From Geothermobacter hydrogeniphilus (GTDB lineage: Bacteria > Desulfobacterota > Desulfuromonadia > Desulfuromonadales > Geothermobacteraceae): a DNA stretch of 64,000 bases. This document shows, piece by piece, positions 8,477 through 17,157 of this stretch. Numbering within the stretch: the first letter of the stretch is position 1; each line of letters begins with the position of its first letter. The DNA lies in assembly GCF_002093115.1 (NCBI RefSeq), contig NZ_NAAD01000001.1, forward strand, positions 124,001 to 188,000, read 5' to 3'. The notes beneath the pieces were generated by a model. It was not told the origin of the DNA. It saw nothing but the letters and a program-made list of their open reading frames with translations, and ran no database searches. The position numbers were made by a program, and so were the translations under genes.

Positions 8477-9626
8477 AGTCATCAACGGCATCAGGGTGGT
8501 CGGCGGCGATTGCCGGGCGATCGTCAGTCGGGAGATCGGTTTCTACCGGGTCCGGCCGAAGATTGCCACCCTGTTTCTGACCTACCGCTGCGACTCGCGC
8601 TGCAAGACCTGCAGCCGCTGGCAGCTGCCTCAGGAACAGCTGGCGGAATGGGAACTCGATTACGACGGCTGGACAATCATCATCGACAAGCTGGCGGCGG
8701 CCGGTATCCGGGTGGTCGAGGTATTCGGCGGCAATGTCCTGCTGAGAAAAGAGCTGCTGCTGCAGGTGCTGGCCGGACTGCACGAGAAGGGGATGTCGAT
8801 TCATCTGCCGACCAACCAGATAGGTCTCGATGACGAGGTGGCCGAGGCGATGGCCCGGTATGTTGACACCGTCTATGTCTCAACCGACGGCCTGCCCGAA
8901 CAGCAGAATGAGATCCGCGGGCTGGATGACGCCTCGCGAAACGTCGTGCAGGCGATCACCCGCCTGACCCGGGCGCGTGAAAACCAGGGCTCCTGCGCGC
9001 GTCCGGTGCGACTGGTCTGCAACTGTACCGTCTCCAGGTTCAACGCCGACGTTCTTGAAGAGCTGGCGGATTACGCGCTGCTGATGGGTTTTGACGAGAT
9101 CCACTATGAATACGCCGGGGAATTCCTGCCCGAGGATGTCGCGCGGACCCGCCTCGACGGGGTGGTCCCCGATCCGCACTACATCCGGCGTGAGCAGACC
9201 ATTCTGGTCGATCAGGACGCCGCGGCCGGGGTCAAGGAGGCGATCCGGACCATCAAGAAGAAATTCAGGGACCGGCCGCTGCGCGTGGCGACCATCAATA
9301 TCGACACCCGTTCCGAGGAGAGCCTGTGGAGCGGGCGGATACCGCACCGGAAATGCTACGTGATGCGCAACGAGGTGACCGTCGACCCGGCGGGGCAGAT
9401 TGTTCTCTGTCCCTTCATCACCAATGTCGGGCTGGGGGACCTGGTCGCCGACGCGTTCGACACCATCTGGGACAATGCCCGCCACCGTCGGCTGCGCGCT
9501 CAGCACGACCGGGGAGGGATGCCGATGTGCGCGACCTGCATCCTCGGCGTGGAACGCAATCCCGGCATCAAGCAATCCCTGAAACGGGTTTATTTTACGC
9601 GCATTGAACCGGTGCTGAACAGGTGA
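8463..9626 (+). CDS. Radical SAM protein with SPASM-like C-terminus
   Basis: 387 residues. A radical SAM core is shown by the CxxxCxxC cluster motif CDSRCKTC (about residues 43-50), followed by VVEVFGGNVLLRKELL and VYVSTDGLPEQQ. The C-terminal region has further cysteines (CYVMRNEVTVDPAGQIVLCP and MCATCILG), as in SPASM/Twitch domains binding extra iron-sulphur clusters. Related proteins modify peptides or sugars, and some are lipid/hopanoid enzymes. In this locus it may modify a sugar or an exported peptide; this is a guess. It overlaps the GNAT gene and lies 8 bases before the DUF362 gene, with which it probably works. Confidence 0.82.
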   Translation: MRARKVINGIRVVGGDCRAIVSREIGFYRVRPKIATLFLTYRCDSRCKTCSRWQLPQEQLAEWELDYDGWTIIIDKLAAAGIRVVEVFGGNVLLRKELLLQVLAGLHEKGMSIHLPTNQIGLDDEVAEAMARYVDTVYVSTDGLPEQQNEIRGLDDASRNVVQAITRLTRARENQGSCARPVRLVCNCTVSRFNADVLEELADYALLMGFDEIHYEYAGEFLPEDVARTRLDGVVPDPHYIRREQTILVDQDAAAGVKEAIRTIKKKFRDRPLRVATINIDTRSEESLWSGRIPHRKCYVMRNEVTVDPAGQIVLCPFITNVGLGDLVADAFDTIWDNARHRRLRAQHDRGGMPMCATCILGVERNPGIKQSLKRVYFTRIEPVLNR

Positions 9627-9634
9627 GCTGACCG

Positions 9635-10819
9635 ATGATGAAACGACGCCTCTTCCTTCGTTCCCTGCTGACGACCTGCCTGGCGCTGGCCATGCCCTGG
9701 CGCTGGTCCGCGCGGGCCGGGTTGACGCGGAGGGATGAGGTCGTGAAACCCGGGGCGCGGGCCGTAAGCCGGGTGCTGCGGGTCCATGATCCGGCGGCGT
9801 GTCGTTGGGACTTCGGCCCCGGTGACTACACCACCGGCATCGATTCGGCCGCGGTCAGGCGGATGCTGGCCGCTGGACTGACCGCTTTGACCGGCGCCGC
9901 GGATGCCGCGTCTGCCTGGCGGGCGCTGATCCCCCAGCGTCAGGGCGACCGGATCGTGATCAAGCCGAACCTTGGCAATATTCACGTTGGCTACGGGGAG
10001 GTGATCATGACCTCGCCGCAACTGCTGGCGGCCCTGGTAGCGAGCCTGCTGGAGGCCGGTTTTCCGGCCGAATCGATCACCGTCTTTGATCTGACGGCGC
10101 CGGAAAGTGACGTGATGCGGCAATGGCTCGGGCCCTTCGGTGTGCGCACCGTTTTCATGAAACGGTCGTCAAACCTGTTTGACAAGCTCACCGCCAGGGT
10201 GTTCCCGGGGCCCGCCGCGGCCGACAGAGGGGCGCCGGTTGTCATGCGGAACCCGGTTCGCGACAAGCATGGCGCGGAGGTGGAGTGCTTCATGCCCGAA
10301 ATTCTCACCGAGGCTGACCACCTGATCAACGTGCCGGTGTTGAAGGGACACCAGTATCTGCTGCAGTCGAGCGCGTTGAAGAACCATTTCGGCACCGTGC
10401 GCTTCAGCAACCGCAACGCCTACCCGGTGGTGCTGCATGGTGAATATCTTGAATCCCATATCGTCGATCTCAACGACAACCCGCACATTCGCGACAAGAC
10501 CCGGCTGTGCGTGGTCGACGCCCTGCTCGGGGCCGCCTGTTTCACCCTCGGCGATAACGACCGCCGGCCCTCGCCATGGACATCTCCGGGGCTCGACAGG
10601 GTGCCGGGCAGCCTCTTTTTCTCCCGCGACCCGGTCGCCCTGGAATCGGTGATCGGCGACCTGGTGGCGGCGGAACAGCGGGCGAACGGGTTCGAGCCGT
10701 TGTCTCACCGCTACCTGCACGAAGCCGCGCAAAGAGGGCTGGGGGTGCATGAGCATCGGGACGGAACGGGTGGCTATGAAAATATAGATTTCAGGGCTCT
10801 GGTTATGGGGGCTGTTTGA
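9635..10819 (+). CDS. DUF362 protein with twin-arginine-like signal
   Basis: 394 residues. The N-terminus MMKRRLFLRSLLTTCLALAM carries an RR-x-F-L motif and hydrophobic core, resembling a Tat export signal. The rest is a DUF362 domain (IVIKPNLGNIH, INVPVLKGHQYLLQSSALKNHFG, DALLGAACFTLGDND, FFSRDPVALESVIGD), a family often linked to iron-sulphur proteins. No ferredoxin-type Cys clusters are obvious here, however. It directly follows the radical SAM gene, so a paired redox function at the cell envelope is plausible but unproven. A weak hairpin with a T-run follows the stop, before the ABC transporter. Confidence 0.75.
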   Translation: MMKRRLFLRSLLTTCLALAMPWRWSARAGLTRRDEVVKPGARAVSRVLRVHDPAACRWDFGPGDYTTGIDSAAVRRMLAAGLTALTGAADAASAWRALIPQRQGDRIVIKPNLGNIHVGYGEVIMTSPQLLAALVASLLEAGFPAESITVFDLTAPESDVMRQWLGPFGVRTVFMKRSSNLFDKLTARVFPGPAAADRGAPVVMRNPVRDKHGAEVECFMPEILTEADHLINVPVLKGHQYLLQSSALKNHFGTVRFSNRNAYPVVLHGEYLESHIVDLNDNPHIRDKTRLCVVDALLGAACFTLGDNDRRPSPWTSPGLDRVPGSLFFSRDPVALESVIGDLVAAEQRANGFEPLSHRYLHEAAQRGLGVHEHRDGTGGYENIDFRALVMGAV

Positions 10820-10834
10820 TTCCTTGAAACAATG

Positions 10835-10857
10835 ACCTGGTTGTTGGTCCAGGTTTT
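10835..10857 (+). terminator. Weak intrinsic terminator/attenuator candidate
   Basis: The 6-base arms ACCTGG (10835-10840) and CCAGGT (10849-10854) are followed by TTTT. The stem is short, and the next gene runs in the same direction with only ~50 bases between, so this could reduce rather than end transcription. Confidence 0.3.
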
Positions 10858-10873
10858 AATGTGATGAGGGTTT

Positions 10874-12673
10874 ATGTTCAAAGTTGTCCGAAAAATTTAT
10901 TCGCTGCTGGATCACAGTGAGCGTCGGCGGTTTCTGGTACTGATACTGTCCATGATCGCGGTCGGGTTGATTGATGTCGCCGGTATTGCCTCGATCATGC
11001 CGTTTATGGCGGTAGTTTCCAACCCTGAAGTTGTTTCCAGCAACCATTACCTGCACTGGGTCTATCAGACATTCGGGTTCAGTTCAGAGAACCATTTTCT
11101 GATTTTCCTCGGCTTGCTGGTTTTTTTCATGCTTCTGTTCAGCAATGCGATGAAGGCTATGGTGCTGTGGTTGGATCTCAATTTCGCCCATTTCCGCCTT
11201 TACAGCCTTTCCCGGCGCCTGTTCAGCAGTTACCTGTCTCAACCCTACGGATTTTTCATCAATCAGAACACTTCGATTCTGCACAAGAATATCCTGCAGG
11301 AAGTGGCCAAGTTCACCCATGAAGTGTTGCGGCCGTGTACGCAGATTTTTTCCAGATTGGTCGCAGCCCTGTTCATTTTCGGTTTGCTGCTGGTCATCGA
11401 TCCATTGCTGGCGCTGATCATCTTTTCCTCGATGGGAACGGTCTACCTGTCGATTTACTTCCTGGCCCAGCGCAGGCTGGTGGTGATTGGTGAAGAACGC
11501 TTTGAAGCCAATGCCCAGCGGTCCAAAATTGCCGGGGAGGCTTTTGGCGGCATCAAGGATCTGAAAATTCTGAACCGGGAAGCATTTTTCTTTGACCAGT
11601 TCTCAGAACACGCTCATAAGGCTGAGAGCCGCATGGTCGCTCATGGGCTGTTTTCGCAACTGCCGAGTTTCTTCATGGAAGTTGTGGCTTTCGGAGGGAT
11701 TCTGATTATCGTCATATACTACCTGGTGGTAAAACAGAACATTGGACAAACTCTGCCGGTTATTGCCCTCTACGCTTTTGCCGGTTATCGGCTGATGCCG
11801 GCCCTGCAGGGTATTTTTTCGGCGGCCAGTCTGCTTCGTTTCAACCTTCCGGTACTGGATCGACTCCATCAGGACATCAATGCGAACCCATGCGCCCGTC
11901 CGATATTGTCACGACAACAGGTTCCAATCCTCCCCTTTAAGGAGAGGATTCAACTACAGGCGGTTACATTTTCTTATCCAGGTTCGGATTGTCCGATTCT
12001 TAAATCATTTGATCTGAGTATCGAAAAAAATACCAGTATTGGTTTGGTCGGCGCGACGGGTGCTGGAAAAACCACTGTTGTTGATCTTCTCCTTGGTTTG
12101 TTCAGCCCGGACCAGGGACAACTGTTGGTGGACGGGATGCCTGTAAAGGCAGAGACGATGGCTGGATGGCAGCTAAACATCGGTTACGTGCCGCAGTCGA
12201 TTTTCCTGAGCGACGATTCTCTGGCAAACAACATCGCTTTCGGTGTTCCTGCGGACCAGATCGACATGGCAGCCGTCGAGAGGGCAGGGAAGATCGCGAA
12301 TATTCATGATTTTGTGATCAAGCAGTTGCCGAACGGTTATCAGACACCGGTAGGGGAACGGGGTGTCAGGCTGAGCGGGGGACAGCGACAACGGATCGGC
12401 ATTGCCAGAGCTCTTTATCGCGACCCGGCAGTGTTGATCATGGATGAGGCGACCAGCGCCCTGGATGGGATTACTGAAGAAGTGGTGACCCAGGCGATCA
12501 GGACTCTTGCCGGGAAGAAAACGATTATCACCATAGCCCACCGTCTGACGACCTTGAAGGATTGCGACCTGATCTATGTCTTGGAAGAGGGGCGAATTGT
12601 TGAGCAGGGGAGTTATGAGGAATTGTCGGGTAGCTCAAACAGATTCCGTGCCATGTCAAGATCGGCAATCTGA
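10874..12673 (+). CDS. ABC transporter, fused permease-ATPase (PglK/MsbA-like flippase)
   Basis: 599 residues. About six membrane segments in residues 20-325, then an ABC ATPase domain: Walker A GATGAGKTT (393-401), signature LSGGQRQRIG, Walker B VLIMDEATSALD and switch IAHRLTT. The order and length match half-transporters such as MsbA and the lipid-linked oligosaccharide flippase PglK. In a polysaccharide locus that shows no Wzx within the window, it is the likely flippase for the lipid-linked repeat unit. It starts at ATG 10874 after a GATGAGGG ribosome site. The composition is slightly less GC-rich than the genes before it. Confidence 0.88.
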   Translation: MFKVVRKIYSLLDHSERRRFLVLILSMIAVGLIDVAGIASIMPFMAVVSNPEVVSSNHYLHWVYQTFGFSSENHFLIFLGLLVFFMLLFSNAMKAMVLWLDLNFAHFRLYSLSRRLFSSYLSQPYGFFINQNTSILHKNILQEVAKFTHEVLRPCTQIFSRLVAALFIFGLLLVIDPLLALIIFSSMGTVYLSIYFLAQRRLVVIGEERFEANAQRSKIAGEAFGGIKDLKILNREAFFFDQFSEHAHKAESRMVAHGLFSQLPSFFMEVVAFGGILIIVIYYLVVKQNIGQTLPVIALYAFAGYRLMPALQGIFSAASLLRFNLPVLDRLHQDINANPCARPILSRQQVPILPFKERIQLQAVTFSYPGSDCPILKSFDLSIEKNTSIGLVGATGAGKTTVVDLLLGLFSPDQGQLLVDGMPVKAETMAGWQLNIGYVPQSIFLSDDSLANNIAFGVPADQIDMAAVERAGKIANIHDFVIKQLPNGYQTPVGERGVRLSGGQRQRIGIARALYRDPAVLIMDEATSALDGITEEVVTQAIRTLAGKKTIITIAHRLTTLKDCDLIYVLEEGRIVEQGSYEELSGSSNRFRAMSRSAI

Positions 12674-12692
12674 TCTGAGGAGAGTGGTTCAA

Positions 12693-13757
12693 ATGAAAAT
12701 TATTTACCTGGGGCTTAATGACAGGGAGAAAACGATAAGAAAAATCGAAAACGGTGAATTGCCGTCCAATCAGATGTACGGACTGATTGAGTTGAGAAAA
12801 ATGGGATTTGCGGTTACACAATCGAGTACGGGGCCAACTGGAAAGTTTGAGAAAATATTTGATAAACTAAACAAAAAATTAGGGACAAATATACCGACAT
12901 TAAAAGTTGTTACATATATTTATAATAATGATGTCATTGTCGTCAACGGGCCAATATCTACAATAATTACAATACTGTGCAAGATATTAAATAAGAAGAT
13001 AATTTACCTTGATTCAGTTCTTAGGCCGCAGGCAAATTATTTGAGAAGAATGGTTTACAGGTTAAATATCAAAATGGCCAATGGAACAATTCTTTATTCT
13101 GAAGCGCAGAAACAACATTGTTCACAACTTTACAGGGTTCCTGCTTCGTGTTTCAAACTGCTACGATTTTCAATCGATATGCCCTTTTTTTTACGACATG
13201 CAGGGCAGACGAAAACTCCAGAAACAGGTGGTGAAAAATATGTTTTGTCTGTTGGTCGGGACCAGGCGCGTGATTATGGAACTCTGATCAAGGCAATGGA
13301 CGGGATTGGAGTGAAACTTAAGATTGTCACGGTTCCTTATCTTCTAAAAGACGTAAATGTCGATTTGCCATTTGTTGAGGTTTTTGAAAATTTATCTTAT
13401 GACGAATTGTTTGGACTTTATGAAGGGGCTTCACTGGTAGTGATTCCTTTAAAACGGTGGGGGACACAATATTCTTCAGGTACTACAAGCCTCCTTGAAG
13501 CCATAGCGCTTGGCAAACGCATTCTTGCTACAAAATCAGTACCAATGATGGAGTATGCTGATTCAGAAAATGGCGTTGTATATGTAGAGTCTGAAAATAT
13601 GGGTGAGCTTAGAAATGCCATTATCGATTGTTTGAAAGATAAAAATATAAATAATTACAATTCATTAAATTTAAATAGAGAAATCATTGAATTGTATGAC
13701 ATGAAAAAATTCGCAACACAGTTTGGTGCATACATCGAAGAAATTATGGAAAGTTAG
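12693..13757 (+). CDS. Glycosyltransferase (GT4-like), AT-rich
   Basis: 354 residues from ATG 12693, with GAGGAGAG just upstream. An in-frame earlier start would lie inside the ABC gene and is less likely. The C-terminal half has GT-B features: YVLSVGRDQARDYGTLIKAM, FENLSYDELFGLYEGASLVVIPLK and GTTSLLEAIALGKRILAT, the last like the E-x7-E acceptor of GT4 enzymes. The N-terminal half is divergent. Base composition is clearly more AT-rich than its neighbours, with many AAA/ATA/TTA codons, suggesting acquisition by transfer. The sugar donor and acceptor cannot be told. Confidence 0.75.
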   Translation: MKIIYLGLNDREKTIRKIENGELPSNQMYGLIELRKMGFAVTQSSTGPTGKFEKIFDKLNKKLGTNIPTLKVVTYIYNNDVIVVNGPISTIITILCKILNKKIIYLDSVLRPQANYLRRMVYRLNIKMANGTILYSEAQKQHCSQLYRVPASCFKLLRFSIDMPFFLRHAGQTKTPETGGEKYVLSVGRDQARDYGTLIKAMDGIGVKLKIVTVPYLLKDVNVDLPFVEVFENLSYDELFGLYEGASLVVIPLKRWGTQYSSGTTSLLEAIALGKRILATKSVPMMEYADSENGVVYVESENMGELRNAIIDCLKDKNINNYNSLNLNREIIELYDMKKFATQFGAYIEEIMES

Positions 13758-13768
13758 GGTATGTTTTC

Positions 13769-14977
13769 ATGTTGATTTATATTTTTGCAGAACATTATCC
13801 AAACCCGTACAAACCGCAGTTTGATACTGAGTTTGCCTATTTTATTCGCCAGGGGCATGAGATCAGAATTTTTGTCAGTGGACAATATTGCAGTACTTTG
13901 CATCCACGTGTCAGGGAATACGGATTGGACAAGTTGACATCCTGCTTCCCGACAACTCTAAAGACGTTGCCAGGTTTCCTTGGTGCGATGGTACGGCGAT
14001 TTTTCGGTTCGCCCCTGCAATATCTGAAACGAAGCGTTGCCATCTTTGACTCCAGGCACTCCCTGAAGATCAATTTGCTCAAGATGGCGAGGATGTTGAT
14101 GTTGCCGCTTGCCCCCCCGGATCTGTGTTACATCCATAATCTTGCCACTGCGTCGATGGTTGATTTTCTGCCGCATATTTATCCTGCGAGTCGTGTCTTC
14201 ATGTATTTCCATGGTGGCGAGGTTGGTGGCGTCAACAGGGTGGCCCGGGAGAAAGAACTTTTTTCCCGGATGCGAGTGGTCTTGACAAATACCGATTTCA
14301 GTAGAAAACAGGCGATCAGGCGTGGTGCCCCGGATGAAAGAACCGTGGTCGCCCCGGTCTGTTTCGATATGGCAGATTATCCTGATGTTGCTCATAAAAA
14401 ATATAGAGAATCCGGACTGTTGCATTTGATTTCTATTGGTCGACTCAGTGAAGAAAAAGGATTGCTGCATTCCCTTGAGGCGATTCGGTCTCTGGTTGAT
14501 GAAGGGGTGCGAAATTTTGTTTACACAATAGTCGGCAGGGGGATGCAGGAACAGGAACTGAAAAAATATGTGCAAACGCATTCCCTGGGCGATTTTGTCA
14601 AATTTGCCGGGGAGTTGGACAAGTCACAGGTTGTGGACTGCCTGCGTCGGTCCGATGTCCTGGTTCTGCCGAGTTTGGTAACCGAAACATGGGCGGAAAC
14701 CCAGGCGGCCGTGGTGCAGGAAGCGATGCTTATGCGGGTTCTTGTTATCGCAACTGAAGCCGGTGGGGTGCCAGAGTCTACGGCACCGGCTTTGCGCCAG
14801 TTTTCAGTTCCGGTTGGCGATTCGTGGGCTATTGCTGAAAAGATAAAGCAGATCATGGCTCTGCCGGAAGTTGAAGTCTGCTTGCTGGGTGAGGAGGCTC
14901 GTCGTTTCGCTGTCGATCGCTACGATATCAATCTTAACGGGCATAAGTATCTTGAATATGTCGCTGACTGTCTCTGA
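13769..14977 (+). CDS. Glycosyltransferase family 4
   Basis: 402 residues. A GT-B glycosyltransferase of family 4: N-terminal acceptor domain (YIFAEHYPNPYKPQFDTEF, VFMYFHGGEVGG) and a donor domain with LISIGRLSEEKGLLHSLEAI near residue 210, VGRGMQEQELKKYV and VQEAMLMRVLVIATEAGGVPE. It is expected to act at the cytoplasmic face of the inner membrane, adding one sugar to the lipid-linked repeat. It begins 11 bases after the preceding glycosyltransferase and is followed by another after 19 bases, a typical repeat-unit assembly cassette. Donor specificity is unknown. Confidence 0.85.
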   Translation: MLIYIFAEHYPNPYKPQFDTEFAYFIRQGHEIRIFVSGQYCSTLHPRVREYGLDKLTSCFPTTLKTLPGFLGAMVRRFFGSPLQYLKRSVAIFDSRHSLKINLLKMARMLMLPLAPPDLCYIHNLATASMVDFLPHIYPASRVFMYFHGGEVGGVNRVAREKELFSRMRVVLTNTDFSRKQAIRRGAPDERTVVAPVCFDMADYPDVAHKKYRESGLLHLISIGRLSEEKGLLHSLEAIRSLVDEGVRNFVYTIVGRGMQEQELKKYVQTHSLGDFVKFAGELDKSQVVDCLRRSDVLVLPSLVTETWAETQAAVVQEAMLMRVLVIATEAGGVPESTAPALRQFSVPVGDSWAIAEKIKQIMALPEVEVCLLGEEARRFAVDRYDINLNGHKYLEYVADCL

Positions 14978-14996
14978 GCATTTGTGAAAGGTTGAC

Positions 14997-16139
14997 ATGG
15001 AAAACAATGCTCCCGGAAATATTTTGATTGTCGCGAATTACCCGTCGGATGTCGGGTATGCCTGGTGGCTTATGGAGAATTTCTGGGTGGCAATAGGGGA
15101 ACAGTTTGGGGCTGCAGGGAAACATACAATTCTGATGTATCCGCAGTTAGGTATGGTCCCGGATAATATCCGGAACTCCGGTATTCGTGTCATTGAGGGA
15201 TCTTTTATGGGCTCAGGTATCTCCGGACTGTGTTCCCTGGTGAAAACCATTAGGGAGCATCGGGTGAAATACATATATCTAACTGATAGGCCTTATTTTT
15301 CTTTCATATATATGATTCTAAGATTGTGCGGAGTAAAAAAAATAGTCAATCATGACCATATGCCTGGTGAACGTAATAATATTATTTTCTATAAAAAAAT
15401 GATTAAAAAACTTATTCATGATTTTGGAATATTCTCATGTGACTTTTATTTTGCTGTGTCAGAATTTGTCAAAGACAGGCTTGTTAACATTGCATGTGTT
15501 CCTGCGGATAAATGTGTCTCTATTCACAACGGCATCAAAATTTTCGACAACGAAAAAACCGATTACGCGAATCGGACGTTCGATATTCCGGAAGGTTCAA
15601 CCATCATTGTTTCAACCGGCAGGGCTGTCTTCTACAAGGGAATCGACACTCTGATCGAAGTCGCCGGGGAACTGGTCCGTCATAAAAACAGGGAGCATGT
15701 TTATTTCCTCTATGTCGGTGATGGTCCTGATATCGATACATTCAAGAGCATGGTTGTTGAGAGGGGACTTTCGTCCCGGTTTATCTTTGCCGGTTACCGC
15801 AAAGATGTCAGCAGGATCCTCCCCTCCTGTGACATCGGTATCCAGGTGTCGCACGGGGAGGCTTTCTCTCTGTCGCTCATCGAGTACCTGTGTGCCGGAC
15901 TGGTCACCCTGGCGCCAGGACACTGCGGCAACGGCGAGGCGATAGACGACGGTCGCAACGGCCTGCTCTTCACGCCCGGTGATGTCGCTGAAATCGTCGA
16001 AAAAATTGAATTTGTCCTTGATCACCGGGAGGAGGCGCGCCGCCTGGCCGGGGAGGCGCGGAAGACGGCCGTGGAAAAGTTTTCCCTTGAGGCCTGCAAT
16101 GAAAAATTCATCGCTCTGTTGCGGCAACAGTTCATCTAG
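14997..16139 (+). CDS. Glycosyltransferase family 4
   Basis: 380 residues. The donor-binding half is clear: IIVSTGRAVFYKGIDTLIEVAG (about residue 200), FLYVGDGPDIDTF, FAGYRKDVSRILPSCDIGIQ and EAFSLSLIEYLCAGLVTLA, consistent with a GT4 enzyme. The acceptor half has a short AT-rich stretch (about 15,280-15,530) inside an otherwise mixed gene, so the gene may be a recombinant. ATG 14997 follows GAAAGG at good spacing. It lies in the same run as the two glycosyltransferases before it. Substrates are not predictable. Confidence 0.83.
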   Translation: MENNAPGNILIVANYPSDVGYAWWLMENFWVAIGEQFGAAGKHTILMYPQLGMVPDNIRNSGIRVIEGSFMGSGISGLCSLVKTIREHRVKYIYLTDRPYFSFIYMILRLCGVKKIVNHDHMPGERNNIIFYKKMIKKLIHDFGIFSCDFYFAVSEFVKDRLVNIACVPADKCVSIHNGIKIFDNEKTDYANRTFDIPEGSTIIVSTGRAVFYKGIDTLIEVAGELVRHKNREHVYFLYVGDGPDIDTFKSMVVERGLSSRFIFAGYRKDVSRILPSCDIGIQVSHGEAFSLSLIEYLCAGLVTLAPGHCGNGEAIDDGRNGLLFTPGDVAEIVEKIEFVLDHREEARRLAGEARKTAVEKFSLEACNEKFIALLRQQFI

Positions 16140-16149
16140 GTGGTGATGC

Positions 16150-17157
16150 GTGGGATTTAAACGATCGGTCAAATATCATGCTGCCGCCCTGTTCCATGAA
16201 ACGGGCGTTCTGAAACGCCTTTGTCGGGCGGCTGCCGCGAACGGCGCTCTGGTTCTCGCCTACCACCGGGTTCTTCCGTCGCTGGCGGACGAGAAGCATT
16301 ACATCCAGCCCGGCATGTATGTCAGCGTGGACAGTTTTGAAAAGCATCTCGACTGTCTGCGTACCCGGTTTAACGTGATCCCCCTTGCCGAGCTGCGGCG
16401 ACGTCTCTCCGACGGGGAGGATATCTCGGGGTGCTGTTGCCTGACCTTTGATGACGGCTGGCTGGATAATTACCGCTATGCCTTTGCGGTCCTGGAGAAA
16501 TATCAACTGCCGGCGACGGTTTTTCTGGCGACCGGGTTTGTCGGCAGCGAACGCCTCTTCTGGCCCGACGAGCTTGCCTTTTTTCTCGCCGGGATGACCG
16601 TTGAGGAACTGGTGAGAAAAACGCCTGAGCTGGCGGAGCCCTTGAAGAGGAGCGGACACCGTCCCCAACGGCCGGTACCGCTCGATGAGGTGATCGAGTT
16701 GCTGAAAACCTGGCCGCAGGACGACAGGGAACGTTTTCTCGCGGTGCTGCGCCGGGATGGCGGGGCGGCTTATCCCGAGCGGCTGTTGATGTCCTGGGAC
16801 GAAGTCCGGAGCATGCAGGCGAGCGGCCTGGTTGATTTCGGTTCTCATACTCAAAACCATGTGCTGCTCGATCAGGCTTCCGTTCCGGAGGTTGAGCGGG
16901 AACTTGAACAGTCCCGTCGTGATATTCATGACCAGCTCGGTGTTGAAACCGATCTGTTTGCCTATCCCAACGGCAATTACACACCGGCTCATCTGTCGGC
17001 CCTGACGCGAGCCGGTTACCGGGCCGCGGTGACCACCCGCAAGGGGTGGGTGAGCCGTCGGGACAATCCTTACGAGATCTCACGGATCTGCATGCATGAG
17101 GATGTCAGCCATACCATTCCGCTGTTTTTGTCGCGGCTACATTTTCGGGGGTTTTGA
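16150..17157 (+). CDS. Polysaccharide deacetylase (NodB family)
   Basis: 335 residues, GTG start. The NodB signature is present: LTFDDGWLDNYRYAF with the Asp-Asp metal/catalytic pair near residue 98, VFLATGFVG, and DFGSHTQNHVLL supplying the His-x3-His metal ligands near residue 235; LFAYPNGNYTPAHL is the later motif. It is the second deacetylase in the locus. No signal peptide is seen, so it probably acts in the cytoplasm or on a lipid-linked precursor. The stop overlaps the TTG start of the ATP-grasp gene, indicating coupling. Confidence 0.85.
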   Translation: MGFKRSVKYHAAALFHETGVLKRLCRAAAANGALVLAYHRVLPSLADEKHYIQPGMYVSVDSFEKHLDCLRTRFNVIPLAELRRRLSDGEDISGCCCLTFDDGWLDNYRYAFAVLEKYQLPATVFLATGFVGSERLFWPDELAFFLAGMTVEELVRKTPELAEPLKRSGHRPQRPVPLDEVIELLKTWPQDDRERFLAVLRRDGGAAYPERLLMSWDEVRSMQASGLVDFGSHTQNHVLLDQASVPEVERELEQSRRDIHDQLGVETDLFAYPNGNYTPAHLSALTRAGYRAAVTTRKGWVSRRDNPYEISRICMHEDVSHTIPLFLSRLHFRGF

